From NCBI GenBank assembly GCA_023475025.1, contig JAMCWB010000021.1, positions 1 through 64,000 on the forward strand: a stretch of 64,000 nt of DNA, given 5' to 3'. Position numbers and translations under genes: made by a program. Below, piece after piece: positions 21,038 through 30,926 of this stretch. Within the stretch, counting starts at the first letter, position 1; every line of letters begins with the position of its first letter. This stretch comes from Gammaproteobacteria bacterium (GTDB taxonomy: Bacteria; Pseudomonadota; Gammaproteobacteria; Pseudomonadales; Pseudomonadaceae). Under the pieces are notes generated by a model that was given only the letters and a program-made list of their open reading frames with translations, ran no database searches and was not told the origin of the DNA.

Positions 21038-22033
21038 CTATTGCCAGGCGCGCTGGTAGGCGCCCAGAGTGGTCTGGCTACCCTCTGACAAAGCAGCCAG
21101 ACGGCGCATCCACAGATCCTCAACGGCGAAGCCGTCTGGGTCTGCGGCATAAGTATCCAGTGCCTGCCGCCAGACCCCGGTGACCTCCTCGACATAGGCC
21201 GGGCTGCGCTGGCGGCCTTCGATTTTCACTGCTGCTACGCCCATCGCAGCGAGCTGCGGAATCAGATCCAGGGTATTCAGGCTGGTCGGTTCTTCCAGCG
21301 CATGGGTGCGCTGACCGTTGACCATAAAGCGCCCCTTGCACAGGGTCGGGTAACCGGCCGGCTCGCCTTTGGCATAGCGGTCGATCAGCACATTGTTCAG
21401 CCGTGCCGACAGGTTATCTGGCTCCTGACTCCAGCGTACCGCGCTGGCCGGCGAACAGACGCCGCACAGGTTGGGCGATTGCGCGGTGACATAGGAGGAC
21501 AAATGACAGCGCCCCTCAGCCATGATGCACAGGCTGCCAAAGGCAAAGACCTCCAGTGGCACCGGACTGAGAGCAGCCAGGCGCGCAACCTGCTGCAGCG
21601 ACAATACCCGCGGCAATACCGCACGGCGAATCCGGTAACGCTGCTGATAGAAGCGCAAGGCTTCCGGATTGGTCGCTGAGGCTTGTACCGATAGATGCAG
21701 TGGCAGGTCTGGATAGCGCTGGCTGGCATAGGCCAGCACACCGGGGTCGGCAGCTATCAGCGCATCCACCCCCAGTTCGGCGGCCTGGTCCACCGCCCGC
21801 TGCCAGCGGCGCCAACCATCCGGCAAGGCGTAGGTATTCACCGCAATATAGAGCGCCTTGCCCTGCGCCCGCACCAGAGCCAAGCCCTGCTCCAGTTGCC
21901 GGTCGGTAAAGTTGAGACCGGCAAAGTGCCGTGCGTTGGTATCATCGCGAAACCCGGTATAGATTGCGTCAGCACCCTGGCGCAGGGCCGATTTGAGTGC
22001 AGGCAGGCTGCCTGCGGGACACACCAGTTGCAT
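21038..22033 (-). CDS. ubiU: UbiU, O2-independent ubiquinone hydroxylation (U32 peptidase-like)
   Basis: A 331-residue U32-family protein with Cys 169, 176, 193 and 232 (FGSLCIMAEGRC, NLCGVC, TLCKGRF), matching the iron-sulfur ligands of E. coli UbiU. First gene of the ubiUVT operon. A perfect FNR/Anr palindrome sits 61 bases before the start codon, which fits induction under low oxygen. The presence of this operon suggests that the organism respires with ubiquinone under anoxia, for example on nitrate; that last step is inference. Confidence 0.95.
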   Translation of the reverse strand: MQLVCPAGSLPALKSALRQGADAIYTGFRDDTNARHFAGLNFTDRQLEQGLALVRAQGKALYIAVNTYALPDGWRRWQRAVDQAAELGVDALIAADPGVLAYASQRYPDLPLHLSVQASATNPEALRFYQQRYRIRRAVLPRVLSLQQVARLAALSPVPLEVFAFGSLCIMAEGRCHLSSYVTAQSPNLCGVCSPASAVRWSQEPDNLSARLNNVLIDRYAKGEPAGYPTLCKGRFMVNGQRTHALEEPTSLNTLDLIPQLAAMGVAAVKIEGRQRSPAYVEEVTGVWRQALDTYAADPDGFAVEDLWMRRLAALSEGSQTTLGAYQRAWQ

Positions 22034-22093
22034 GCCTGGATTCCTCTTCCATCAAGTCAGGCATGACTGTGCGCCAAGGCAGCGAAAATTACC

Positions 22094-22107
22094 TTGATAA
22101 TTATCAA
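22094..22107 (-). promoter_or_regulatory. FNR/Anr binding site upstream of ubiUVT
   Basis: TTGATAATTATCAA is a perfect match to the FNR/Anr consensus TTGAT-N4-ATCAA. It is centred about 67 bases before the ubiU ATG, so a class II promoter would start near position 22059 and leave a leader of about 25 bases. The -10 region at that spacing is not a strong match. The site could also affect the divergent lipA, 140 bp away. Confidence 0.85.
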
Positions 22108-22247
22108 GGCTTGATCGCAGTTGACCGCAAAGCACACGACTGCTTACGGGTTTGCGACCTTGGTGCCATGCAGAGTATCCGTTGGCTATGTTAAACTCAG
22201 GCCATGATTTTGCCGGGCAGTCAGCCCCCACGACGAGAACCCAAGCC

Positions 22248-23303
22248 ATGAGTGAGCAGCCATCCAAGCCGGTTTCCAGCGGTGAAAAATTCCGTACCGA
22301 GCAGGGTATTGCCGCGATCAAGGATGGTCAGAAGCGCCGCAAACAGACCGACGAGGGCGTCAGTCATCAGCCGAAACCCAAGTGGCTGCGGGCAAAAATG
22401 CCCAGTGGTGCCCGTTTTGAAGCGGTCAAACGCAACGTCAAGGAACACCGCCTGAGCACGGTCTGCGAGGAATCGCACTGCCCCAACCAGGGCGAGTGCT
22501 GGGCCAACGGCACCGCCACCATCATGCTGATGGGTTCGGTGTGCACCCGTGCCTGCCGTTTCTGTGCGGTCGATACCGGCAACCCGAATGGCTGGCTGGA
22601 CCTGGAAGAGCCGGCCAACACGGCCAAATCAGTTGAACTCATGGGCCTGCGCTATATCGTGCTGACCTCGGTCGACCGGGACGATCTCGATGACGGTGGC
22701 GCCGCCCATTACGCCGCTTGCGTGCGCGCCATCAAGGAACGCACGCCACAGGTGGTGGTTGAGGCGCTGACACCGGATTTTGACGCTGTACCCAGTGCCA
22801 TTGAAGCGGTGGTCGACTCCGGCCTGGAGGTCTTTGCGCAGAATGTGGAAACGGTAGAGCGCCTGACCCACAAGGTGCGTGACCCACGCGCCGGTTACCG
22901 CAAGACGCTGGATGTACTGGCCCATGCCAAACAGCATCGCCCGCAGGTACTGACCAAGACCAGTCTGATGCTGGGGCTGGGCGAGACGGATGAAGATATC
23001 CTGCAGACCTTTGCCGACCTGCGCGCCATCAAGGTTGATATTGTCACCCTGGGCCAATACCTGCGCCCCACGCGCAACCACCTGGCGGTAGAGCGCTGGG
23101 TATCCCCGGAAGAGTTCAATCGTTACCGCGACATTGGCCTGGAGATGGGCTTTATGGAAGTCGCCGCAGGGCCACTGGTGCGCTCCAGTTACCGGGCTGA
23201 CCGGGTGTTCGAGAAGAACAACCTCGGTCTCGCCGCACCGGCCCGCATACCGGGTCAGGACGATAGCGCAGTGATTGAATTAATCCCCACCAAGGCGCTC
23301 TAG
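22248..23303 (+). CDS. lipA: Lipoyl synthase
   Basis: LipA inserts two sulfurs in the octanoyl chain on lipoyl domains. The 351-residue radical-SAM protein carries the auxiliary-cluster motif [13 protein letters not shown], the SAM motif [13 protein letters not shown], and the C-terminal [11 protein letters not shown] with the terminal Ser ligand. Start at ATG 22248 ([15 protein letters not shown]) as in Pseudomonas homologues; the frame is open 32 codons further upstream. Convergent with lipB. Confidence 0.97.
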   Translation: MSEQPSKPVSSGEKFRTEQGIAAIKDGQKRRKQTDEGVSHQPKPKWLRAKMPSGARFEAVKRNVKEHRLSTVCEESHCPNQGECWANGTATIMLMGSVCTRACRFCAVDTGNPNGWLDLEEPANTAKSVELMGLRYIVLTSVDRDDLDDGGAAHYAACVRAIKERTPQVVVEALTPDFDAVPSAIEAVVDSGLEVFAQNVETVERLTHKVRDPRAGYRKTLDVLAHAKQHRPQVLTKTSLMLGLGETDEDILQTFADLRAIKVDIVTLGQYLRPTRNHLAVERWVSPEEFNRYRDIGLEMGFMEVAAGPLVRSSYRADRVFEKNNLGLAAPARIPGQDDSAVIELIPTKAL

Positions 23304-23314
23304 GACAAACGCAC

Positions 23315-23343
23315 GCAGGCTCAGTGACGAACACCGAGCCTGC
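23315..23343. terminator. Hairpin between lipA and lipB
   Basis: GCAGGCTC (23315-23322) pairs with GAGCCTGC (23336-23343) across a 13-base loop between two convergent stops. There is no U-tract on either side, so it is only a possible bidirectional terminator. Confidence 0.35.
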
Positions 23344-23988
23344 TCAGGCTGTGTATTGCTCTGCTTGATGCTCAGCCAGCAGACGCTGCAGATGCCCCTG
23401 TAAACGCTCGGACACCTCACTGAACACCGGCGGCTCAGTCAATTGATCGCACATCTGGGTCATTTGCAGCCCGGCATAGCCACAGGGGTTGATGCGACGG
23501 AAGGGTTCCATATCCATATCCACGTTCAACGCCAGGCCATGGAAGGAGCAGCCACGGCGAATACGCAGCCCCAGCGAAGCAATCTTGGCCGCACCCACGT
23601 ATACACCCGGAGCATCGGCACGTGGCGATGCGCTGATCGCGTAATCGGCCAGCAGATCGACCAATGCCTGCTCCATCAGGCTGACCAACTCGCGCACGCC
23701 CATACCACGACGGCGGATATCCAGCAGCAGATAGGCCACCAGTTGACCCGGGCCGTGATAGGTCACCTGACCGCCCCGCTCCACCTGCACGACAGGGATA
23801 TCTCCCGCCGCCAGCACATGCTCGGCCTTGCCAGCCTGACCCTGGGTAAACACCCGCGGGTGTTGCAGTAGCCAGATCTCGTCTGGCGTACTGGCATCAC
23901 GCTCGGCGGTCAGCTTGCGCATCGCCTCGAGGGTCGGCAGGTACTCCACCAGGCCCAGATCACGGACCCGTAAATCAGTGCCTGCCAT
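23344..23988 (-). CDS. lipB: Octanoyl-ACP:protein N-octanoyltransferase
   Basis: LipB moves octanoate from ACP to lipoyl domains, giving the LipA substrate. The 214-residue protein shows [19 protein letters not shown], the catalytic Lys in [22 protein letters not shown], and the catalytic Cys in INPCGYAG. Its start overlaps the ybeD stop by one base. The gene order dacA-ybeD-lipB is common in gammaproteobacteria; lipA is nearby but in the opposite orientation. Confidence 0.96.
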   Translation of the reverse strand: MAGTDLRVRDLGLVEYLPTLEAMRKLTAERDASTPDEIWLLQHPRVFTQGQAGKAEHVLAAGDIPVVQVERGGQVTYHGPGQLVAYLLLDIRRRGMGVRELVSLMEQALVDLLADYAISASPRADAPGVYVGAAKIASLGLRIRRGCSFHGLALNVDMDMEPFRRINPCGYAGLQMTQMCDQLTEPPVFSEVSERLQGHLQRLLAEHQAEQYTA

Positions 23989-24260
23989 CAGAGCACCATA
24001 TGCACGCGACCCGTGGCTTTCAGCGCCAGATGCAATGCCTGTAACTGTGTTTCACCCGTCGCCGTGATACGGATGCGCACCGACACAAAACGACCATTCT
24101 TGCTGTCCTGCACATCCACCAGCTCGACATCACCGGCCTCGGTGTGCTGCTCAACCACGGTCACTACCAGATCAGTAAAATCCTCGGCTGCCGTACCTAT
24201 TACCTTGATCGGGTAACGGCAGGGAAACTCGATGGTCGGGGCTTGCGGTGTATCCGCCAT
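23988..24260 (-). CDS. ybeD: YbeD-like DUF493 protein
   Basis: A 90-residue protein with an ACT-like ferredoxin fold, ending [18 protein letters not shown]. Signature [12 protein letters not shown] near the N-terminus. Function unknown, although its fixed place between dacA and lipB hints at a link to lipoate or cell-wall metabolism. Confidence 0.93.
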   Translation of the reverse strand: MADTPQAPTIEFPCRYPIKVIGTAAEDFTDLVVTVVEQHTEAGDVELVDVQDSKNGRFVSVRIRITATGETQLQALHLALKATGRVHMVL

Positions 24261-24275
24261 GACTGCTACCTGTAA

Positions 24276-25442
24276 TCAGTTGAACAGGCCGTAGAAGAAC
24301 AGGCGCAGCCCGTCCCACAAACGACCAAAAATGCCGGCGCGCTCAACATCAGCCAGGGCGACCAGCGGTGCTCTATGCACCACCTCATCGCCCATGCGGA
24401 CCTCAACCTCACCCAGCTCGTCGCCCACTACGATGGGGGCGCGCAGGGTTGATTTCAAGTTGACACTGGCTTGCAGACGCTCGGACTGGCCGCGCGGCAG
24501 CGTCAGCAAAAGCCCGTCAGCCAGACCGGCGCGTACCTGGTTATCCACGCCCGCCCAGACACGGGGAGTGGCCAGCACTTCACCCGGCTGATAGAAATTA
24601 CGCGTTTCAAAGAAGCGGAAACCCCAGGTCATCAGTTTCTGTGTTTCCGCCGTGCGCACCTGATCACTACTGGTGCCCATGACTACGGAAATCAGCCGCA
24701 TGCCCTCACGCTCTGCTGAGGCGACCAGACAATAACCGGCAGCCTCGGTATGGCCGGTTTTCAGCCCGTCGACACTGCTGTCACGCCATAACATGCGGTT
24801 GCGGTTGGTCTGCCGGATACCGTTCCAGGTAAACTCGCGCTCTTTGTAGATGTCGTAATACTGCTGATCATCACGGATAACTGCCTGGGCCAGAATCGCC
24901 ATGTCGCGCGCACTGGAGTACATGGCGTCATCCGGCCAGCCGGTAGCGTTGGTAAAGTTGGTATTGCGCATGCCCAGGCGCTGCGCATGGCTGTTCATCA
25001 AGTCAGCGAAGGCATCCTCACTGCCGGCGATATGTTCGGCCATGGCAATGCTGGCATCGTTACCCGACTGGATGATGACCCCCCGCTTGAGATCAATAAA
25101 AGGCACCCGGTCACCAACCTCGATGAACATCTTGGAGCCACCCTTGCGCCAGGCCCTTTCACTGACCAGCACCTCGTCCTGCTCGCTGATACGCCCCTCG
25201 AGCAACTCCAGGCTACCAATGTAGCTGGTCATCATCTTGGCCAGGCTGGCCGGTGGCAGGCGCTCGTCAGCGTTGTGCTCAATCAGTACCTGACCACTGT
25301 TGGCGTCCATCAGGATGTAACTGCTGGCGGCAATTTGCGGCGCGGCAGGGACCACAGGAATGGAGGCGGTTTGCGCCTGCGCAACGGCCGAGAAACCCAG
25401 CGCAAGGCCGGCGATGAGCAGTTTTTTCATTGGTTTCAACAT
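24276..25442 (-). CDS. dacA: D-alanyl-D-alanine carboxypeptidase (PBP5/6 type)
   Basis: Removes the terminal D-Ala from peptidoglycan pentapeptides. The 388-residue protein has a signal peptide ending near AVAQAQ, then the serine-transferase motifs SLAK, SGN (SGNDASIAM) and KTG (LKTGHTEAAGYC), a beta-rich C-terminal domain, and a C-terminal amphipathic anchor (FGRLWDGLRLFFYGLFN). Start chosen at ATG 25442 behind GTGAG; a GTG three codons upstream and an ATG four codons downstream are alternatives. Confidence 0.95.
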   Translation of the reverse strand: MLKPMKKLLIAGLALGFSAVAQAQTASIPVVPAAPQIAASSYILMDANSGQVLIEHNADERLPPASLAKMMTSYIGSLELLEGRISEQDEVLVSERAWRKGGSKMFIEVGDRVPFIDLKRGVIIQSGNDASIAMAEHIAGSEDAFADLMNSHAQRLGMRNTNFTNATGWPDDAMYSSARDMAILAQAVIRDDQQYYDIYKEREFTWNGIRQTNRNRMLWRDSSVDGLKTGHTEAAGYCLVASAEREGMRLISVVMGTSSDQVRTAETQKLMTWGFRFFETRNFYQPGEVLATPRVWAGVDNQVRAGLADGLLLTLPRGQSERLQASVNLKSTLRAPIVVGDELGEVEVRMGDEVVHRAPLVALADVERAGIFGRLWDGLRLFFYGLFN

Positions 25443-25471
25443 GGTTCTCACAAAGTAAAGGGCATGGAATA

Positions 25472-26359
25472 TCAGTTGGTACGGACCAGGGTAGGTGACC
25501 CCAGTTCCGCGAGGCGCAGACGATCCAGCAGCTGTTCAGCCTCGGTTTCACTGGCTACCGGACCAACGCGCACGCGATGCAGGGTCTGGCGCTGCTGCTG
25601 CACCGGTGTCACTGTGACACTGGCATTGACCATGGCCTGCACGCGCTGGCGCAGTTGTTCAGCTCCCTCGCTGTTGGAGAAGGCACCCAACTGCAGATAA
25701 AGTTCCCCGCCCGGAGTGGGCAGGTTCTCCAGGGCTGCATCCACCAACTGGCCATCCGGGTTGTTCTGCTGCTGCCAGACGACCGGATCGATACCCTCAA
25801 CCCTGACCCGGGCCGTACCGCGCTCGGCAAAGCCCAGGCGCTTGGCGGCGGCATAGGACAGATCAATGATGCGATCGGAGTAGAAGGGGCCGCGATCGTT
25901 GACGCGAACAATCACCTCACGGTCGTTCTCCAGATTGATCACCCTGACATAGGTCGGCAAGGGCAAGGTCTTGTGCGCAGCGGTCATGGCATAGAGGTCA
26001 TAGATCTCACCATTGGCCGTATGCCGACCGTGGAACTTGGTGCCATACCAAGAAGCGATGCCCTCTTCGCGGTACCTGCGACCATCCTGCATGGGCTTGT
26101 AACGCACCCCCATCAGGGTATAGGGCGAAGCCTTGTAGGCCCCGGTATGTGGCGTCGGCACTGCATCGGGAATGCGCGAGACATCCAGCAGATAACTCGG
26201 CGCTCCATCCGCAGCGGTCTGTTGAATCCTGGGTGCACTGCTGGTGGAGGCGGCCGTAGCCGTCGGGCTCTCTAGCCGCTGCCCCTTGCCGGAACAGGCT
26301 ATCAGGCCAAGGGTCAGGAGACTGACCAGACAAAGCTGGAAAAGTCGAGCGACTGTCAT
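25472..26359 (-). CDS. rlpA: Septal ring lytic transglycosylase RlpA
   Basis: Outer-membrane lipoprotein that cleaves denuded glycan strands at the division site. The 295-residue protein has lipobox LIAC (Cys 22), a double-psi beta-barrel domain with EEGIASWYGTKFHGRHTANG and VRVNDRGPF, and a C-terminal SPOR domain (about 215-295, LYLQLGAFSNSEGAEQLRQR). Overlaps mltB by 4 bases. Confidence 0.95.
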   Translation of the reverse strand: MTVARLFQLCLVSLLTLGLIACSGKGQRLESPTATAASTSSAPRIQQTAADGAPSYLLDVSRIPDAVPTPHTGAYKASPYTLMGVRYKPMQDGRRYREEGIASWYGTKFHGRHTANGEIYDLYAMTAAHKTLPLPTYVRVINLENDREVIVRVNDRGPFYSDRIIDLSYAAAKRLGFAERGTARVRVEGIDPVVWQQQNNPDGQLVDAALENLPTPGGELYLQLGAFSNSEGAEQLRQRVQAMVNASVTVTPVQQQRQTLHRVRVGPVASETEAEQLLDRLRLAELGSPTLVRTN

Positions 26360-27375
26360 GGGTTACGTGCCTCACGTAGCTGTTGGGCCAACTGATGAAC
26401 GACCATGGCGTACATCACGCTGTGATTATACCGGGTAATCGCATAGAGGTTATCCAGGCCAATCCAGTGCTGCTGGTGATCCCCGGCGTCAAACTCGAAA
26501 CTCATGACCCGCTGCTCGTCCGGCAGTGTGCTGGCCGGCTGCCAGCCAAGAGTGCGCAATTCAGCCACGGTCAGCCGCGCCTGCAGACCGTTATTCAGGG
26601 TGATACCCTCAGCGTACTCATCGCCGGCAACCTCCGCGGCCACCACCACCGGCTCGCCATGCTGCCAGTTGTGCTCCTTGAAGTAGTTGGCCACGCTGCC
26701 GATGGCATCTATCGGGTTGTTCCAGATATCAACCTTGCCGTCACCATCAAAATCCACGGCAAATACCTGATAACTGCTGGGAATGAACTGCGGATAGCCC
26801 ATGGCGCCAGCATAGGAGCCAGTCAGCAGGGTCGGATCCATCTGCTGTTCGCGGGTCAGGACCAGAAAGGCCTTGAGCTGGCGACGGAAAAAGTCGGCAC
26901 GCGGCGGGTAATCAAAACCCAGTGTAGTGAGGGCATCGAGCACGCGGTGGGTGCCCTTGTGCCGCCCGTAAAAGGTTTCCACGCCGATAATGGCGACAAT
27001 CACTTCCGGCTCGACACCATATTCCTGCTCTGCCCGCTCCAGCGCGTCCGCATACTCATCCCAGAATTCCAGGCCTTGCTGCAAGCGCTGCTCGGTCATG
27101 AAAATGGCCCGGTACTCATGCCAGGGGCGAACCCGTTCGGCGGGGCGCGAAATCGCATCAAGGATTGGCTGGCGACGCTCGGCGTCCGCCAGCAGACGCA
27201 ACACATAGTCGGCACTGAAACCATGCTCGCTTTGCATTTCCTGCACAAAGGGCAAGACCGCCGGGTGCTCGACACCGTAGTCGGCAGCCGCGAATGGCGC
27301 CGTGAGGCTGCACGCGACGGCCAGCACTGCGCGCCGCCAATGCCGCGCCACCCGTGAAAAACCCGTTATTTGCAT
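26356..27375 (-). CDS. mltB: Membrane-associated lytic murein transglycosylase B
   Basis: MltB/SltB cleaves the MurNAc-GlcNAc bond with formation of anhydromuropeptides. The 339-residue protein has the catalytic Glu in IIGVETFYGRHKG, and GSYAGAMGYPQFIPSSY. Start taken at ATG 27375, which follows AGGAAA and gives a classical signal peptide (basic SRVARHWRR then a hydrophobic stretch ending AAA); no lipobox Cys is seen at the cleavage region, so this is a soluble periplasmic SltB-like form. Upstream in-frame ATG and TTG codons are alternatives. Confidence 0.93.
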   Translation of the reverse strand: MQITGFSRVARHWRRAVLAVACSLTAPFAAADYGVEHPAVLPFVQEMQSEHGFSADYVLRLLADAERRQPILDAISRPAERVRPWHEYRAIFMTEQRLQQGLEFWDEYADALERAEQEYGVEPEVIVAIIGVETFYGRHKGTHRVLDALTTLGFDYPPRADFFRRQLKAFLVLTREQQMDPTLLTGSYAGAMGYPQFIPSSYQVFAVDFDGDGKVDIWNNPIDAIGSVANYFKEHNWQHGEPVVVAAEVAGDEYAEGITLNNGLQARLTVAELRTLGWQPASTLPDEQRVMSFEFDAGDHQQHWIGLDNLYAITRYNHSVMYAMVVHQLAQQLREARNP

Positions 27376-27424
27376 CTGTTCTTTTCCTGATTGCATCACC
27401 CGATCATGTTGCCGGGCATTCAAT

Positions 27425-28570
27425 TTATCCCTCGGGCATCCATTTGCGGTGGGTATGGATCGACATCAAGATACCGAACCCGACCAGCAGGGTTACCAGA
27501 GATGTACCGCCGTAACTGATCAATGGCAAGGGTACCCCGACCACTGGTAACAAGCCGCTGACCATGCCGATATTGACAAACACATAGACAAAGAAAGTCA
27601 GGGTGATACTGCCTGCCAGCAGTTTGCAGAAGCTGTCCTGCGCCTGCAAGGCAATATATAGGCCGCGCGCAATGATCAACAGATAAACCACCAAGAGCAG
27701 GCAGATACCCACCAGGCCGAACTCCTCACCCAGCACAGCAATGATAAAGTCGGTATGCCCTTCGGGCAGAAAGTCCAGATGCGACTGGGTGCCCTGCAGC
27801 CAGCCTTTGCCATACACCCCGCCGGAACCAATTGCCGCCTTGGACTGGATAATGTTCCAGCCGGCACCCAAGGGGTCCGATTCCGGGTTGAGGAAGGTCA
27901 GAATCCGCTGTTTCTGGTAGTTATGCAGTACGAACAGCCACATGGCGACGGCAGCCGGCACCAGCAAGATAGCCGCGCCAATGATGTAGCGCCAGCGCAA
28001 GCCCGCCAGTAGCAGGACGAAAAAACCCGAGGTCGCGATCAACAGGGAGGTACCCAGGTCCGGTTGCTTGAGCACCAGAAAAACCGGCACGGCAATGATC
28101 AACATACTGACGACGACCTGGGCCAGGGTGGGTCGCAAGGTATGCCGGCCGAGGTACCAGGCCAGCATCATCGGCATCGCCAGCTTCATCAGTTCGGAGG
28201 GCTGAAAGCGAATGACGCCTGGAATACTCAGCCAGCGTTGCGCCCCCTTGGCCTGTACACCAACCACCAACACGGCAACCAGCAAAAGCACGCCGGCCAG
28301 ATAGGCCAAAGGCACCCAGCGCTGCATGAAGCGTGGCTGAAACTGGGCAATCACCAACATAACTGCCAGGCCCACGGCGAAGGCGGCTCCCTGACGATAG
28401 ACCATGCTCAGACTGCGGCCGCTCGCCGAATACAGCACGAAGCCAGCCACAGCGCCCAGTACCAGCAGCAAGAGCAACAACCAGGGGTCAACGTGAATGC
28501 GCTGCCAGAACGGCATCCGCCGGTTATAGCCCTGCCGGGCAGGAGATGCCAGACCCTTAAGCCATTTCAT
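27425..28570 (-). CDS. rodA: Rod-shape peptidoglycan polymerase RodA
   Basis: SEDS-family glycosyltransferase that polymerises lipid II with PBP2 during elongation. The 381-residue protein has ten hydrophobic helices and the motifs KQPDLGTSLL and the C-terminal LPLISYGGTSLVT. Overlaps mrdA by 4 bases (ATGA). A start at the Met of MPFWQRI, 18 codons on, is possible and would match shorter homologues. Confidence 0.96.
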   Translation of the reverse strand: MKWLKGLASPARQGYNRRMPFWQRIHVDPWLLLLLLVLGAVAGFVLYSASGRSLSMVYRQGAAFAVGLAVMLVIAQFQPRFMQRWVPLAYLAGVLLLVAVLVVGVQAKGAQRWLSIPGVIRFQPSELMKLAMPMMLAWYLGRHTLRPTLAQVVVSMLIIAVPVFLVLKQPDLGTSLLIATSGFFVLLLAGLRWRYIIGAAILLVPAAVAMWLFVLHNYQKQRILTFLNPESDPLGAGWNIIQSKAAIGSGGVYGKGWLQGTQSHLDFLPEGHTDFIIAVLGEEFGLVGICLLLVVYLLIIARGLYIALQAQDSFCKLLAGSITLTFFVYVFVNIGMVSGLLPVVGVPLPLISYGGTSLVTLLVGFGILMSIHTHRKWMPEG

Positions 28571-30450
28571 AGGCCTGACTCCAGTACTGCATCCTGCACC
28601 AGCAGATCGCCAGCACCTGCTGGCGGCAGCAACCAGGCATCGAAGAGTGCACGCGCAACGGGGGCGGCAACGCGTCCGCCGGACTCCCCATTTTCTACCA
28701 TCACGGCAACAGCAATCTGCGGATCATCCGCCGGCGCAAAGCCAACAAAGAGCGCATGGTCGCGATGGCGCTCCTGCAACGCTTCAGAATCATATTCCTC
28801 ACCCTGAGCGATCGCCACTACCTGGGCAGTCCCGGTCTTGCCGGCGATACGGTACTCGGCACCCTGAGCGGAGGCACGCGCTGTCCCGTGACTGGCATGC
28901 ATCACATCCTCCATCGCATCAATAATGAAATCCCAATTATCCGGGTTGTTCAGCTCGATATTCGCTGGTGTGTCACTGGTATCCGGCTCGAGCCCCTCGG
29001 CATCCTTGAGCAGACGTGGTCGCATCCAGACACCACGGTTGGCGGTCAGTGCCGTTGAATGAGCCAATTGCAAGGGCGTTGCCATCATATAACCCTGACC
29101 GATACCGGCAATCAGGGTCTCACCGGGATACCAGGGTTGACCCCGTGCCGCGCGCTTCCATTCCCGCGAAGGCAGCAGACCCGCCTGCTCCTCATGCATG
29201 TCCAGAGCAACCCGCTGGCCGAGACCGAACTGGCTGAGAAACTCGTGCATGCGGTCAATACCCAGCTTGTGTGACAGGTCATAGAAAAAGGTGTCATTGG
29301 AGCGTGCGATGGAGAAACGCATATCGACCCAGCCATCACCGCGCCGGTTCCAGTTGCGAAAACGGTGACTGTGATTGGGTAGCTGGTAAAAGCCGGGGTC
29401 ATAGACGCGGCTGGTGCGTGTCGCCACGTTATGCTCGAGACCTGCCAGCGCCACCATTTGCTTGATGGTGGAGCCCGGCGGATATTGCCCGCGCAGCACG
29501 CGATTGAACAGCGGGCGATCAAGCGAATCCAGCAAGGCTGCATAATCGGCGTGACTGATACCGGTGACGAACAGATTGGGGTTGAAGGACGGCTGACTGA
29601 CGAACGCCAGCACACCGCCGGTGGCAGGGTCGATGGCCACAACAGCACCGCGGCGCCCGGCCAGGGCCTCTTTGGCTATCTGTTGCAGACGCACATCCAG
29701 GTGCAGGGTCAAATCGTGCCCGGGCAAGGGGTCAGTGCGCTTGAGCACCCGCAACACGCGGCCGCGAGCATTGGTTTCCACTTCCTCATAGCCCACGGTA
29801 CCGTGCAGCCAGTCTTCATATTGGCGCTCGATGCCGGTCTTGCCGATATAGTGGGTACCGGCATAGGCAACCGTATCGATACGCTGCAGCTCTGCCTCAT
29901 TGATGCGCCCGACATAGCCAATCGCATGGGCAAACATCTCGCCGAGCGGATAATGCCGGACAAAACTGGCCTGCACCTCAACGCCGGGTAAGCGGAATTG
30001 GTTGACCGCCAAGCGGGCAATCTGCTCTTCACTCAGCTCAAACATGATAGGCACAGCTTCAAAGGGGCGGCGGCGCTGTTGCAAGCGTCTGGCCGCGCGC
30101 TGCTTGGATTCGGCATCCAGCTCGAGCAGTTCCTCAAGCAATTCCAGCGTGGCCGGCAGATCCGGTACCCGTTCGCGGGTGATATTCAGGCTGTAACTGG
30201 GCCGGTTTTCCGCCAGCACTATGCCGTTGCGATCATGGATACGCCCGCGGGTCGGCGGCACCGGCTGCACATGCACACGATTATTCTCTGACAGCGTCGA
30301 GTGGTAGTCGAACTGCACCACCTGCAGGTAATACATGCGCGCGACCAAGGCGCCGAGCATGAACAGAATCACCAGCGCGCACAGCAACACACGCCCCTGC
30401 ACGATGCGCGCATCACTCTTGAAATCGGTGAACTGGATCGGTTTGGGCAT
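28567..30450 (-). CDS. mrdA: Penicillin-binding protein 2 (elongation transpeptidase)
   Basis: Class B transpeptidase of the rod complex. The 627-residue protein has one N-terminal membrane helix (about 22-42), a pedestal domain with GRIHDRNGIVLAENRPSYS, and the transpeptidase motifs STIK (PPGSTIKQM), SND (SNDTFFYDL) and KTG (AGKTGTAQV). Its stop overlaps rodA and its start is 3 bases after rlmH, consistent with one long cell-envelope operon. Confidence 0.97.
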   Translation of the reverse strand: MPKPIQFTDFKSDARIVQGRVLLCALVILFMLGALVARMYYLQVVQFDYHSTLSENNRVHVQPVPPTRGRIHDRNGIVLAENRPSYSLNITRERVPDLPATLELLEELLELDAESKQRAARRLQQRRRPFEAVPIMFELSEEQIARLAVNQFRLPGVEVQASFVRHYPLGEMFAHAIGYVGRINEAELQRIDTVAYAGTHYIGKTGIERQYEDWLHGTVGYEEVETNARGRVLRVLKRTDPLPGHDLTLHLDVRLQQIAKEALAGRRGAVVAIDPATGGVLAFVSQPSFNPNLFVTGISHADYAALLDSLDRPLFNRVLRGQYPPGSTIKQMVALAGLEHNVATRTSRVYDPGFYQLPNHSHRFRNWNRRGDGWVDMRFSIARSNDTFFYDLSHKLGIDRMHEFLSQFGLGQRVALDMHEEQAGLLPSREWKRAARGQPWYPGETLIAGIGQGYMMATPLQLAHSTALTANRGVWMRPRLLKDAEGLEPDTSDTPANIELNNPDNWDFIIDAMEDVMHASHGTARASAQGAEYRIAGKTGTAQVVAIAQGEEYDSEALQERHRDHALFVGFAPADDPQIAVAVMVENGESGGRVAAPVARALFDAWLLPPAGAGDLLVQDAVLESGL

Positions 30451-30453
30451 GAC

Positions 30454-30921
30454 TTACTTGTGGTAGGGGTGGCGGTTAAGAATGGTCCAGGCGCGGTACA
30501 GCTGCTCGGCCAGCAGGATACGGACCAGGGGGTGCGGCAGTGTCAGCGGCGACAATGACCAGCGCTGTTCACTGGCCTGACGTACCGGCTCAGCCAGCCC
30601 TTCAGGGCCGCCCACCATCAGGTTGACCGTACGTGCATCCAGCCGCCAGTTATCCAGCTGCTCGGCCAGGGTTTCCGTGGACCACTCCCGACCATTGACC
30701 TCCAGGGTCACGATTCGTTCCCCCGGCTGGGTCGCGGCCAGCATCTGTTCGCCTTCTCGCTTCATCAAGCGGGCCACATCGGCATTCTTGCCGCGATTGC
30801 TGAGCGGTATCTCGACCAGCTCCAGCGGCAATTCGGGCGGCATGCGCTTGGCATACTCCTGATAGCCCTGCTCTACCCAGCGTGGCATGCGCGACGCCAC
30901 GCTGATCAGGCGAATACGCAT
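30454..30921 (-). CDS. rlmH: 23S rRNA pseudouridine1915 N3-methyltransferase
   Basis: SPOUT-class methyltransferase acting on the 70S ribosome at helix 69. The 155-residue protein has the knot motifs [19 protein letters not shown]-like [13 protein letters not shown], and [23 protein letters not shown]. Precedes mrdA by 3 bases and follows rsfS by 5. Confidence 0.97.
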   Translation of the reverse strand: MRIRLISVASRMPRWVEQGYQEYAKRMPPELPLELVEIPLSNRGKNADVARLMKREGEQMLAATQPGERIVTLEVNGREWSTETLAEQLDNWRLDARTVNLMVGGPEGLAEPVRQASEQRWSLSPLTLPHPLVRILLAEQLYRAWTILNRHPYHK

Positions 30922-30926
30922 ACCAC

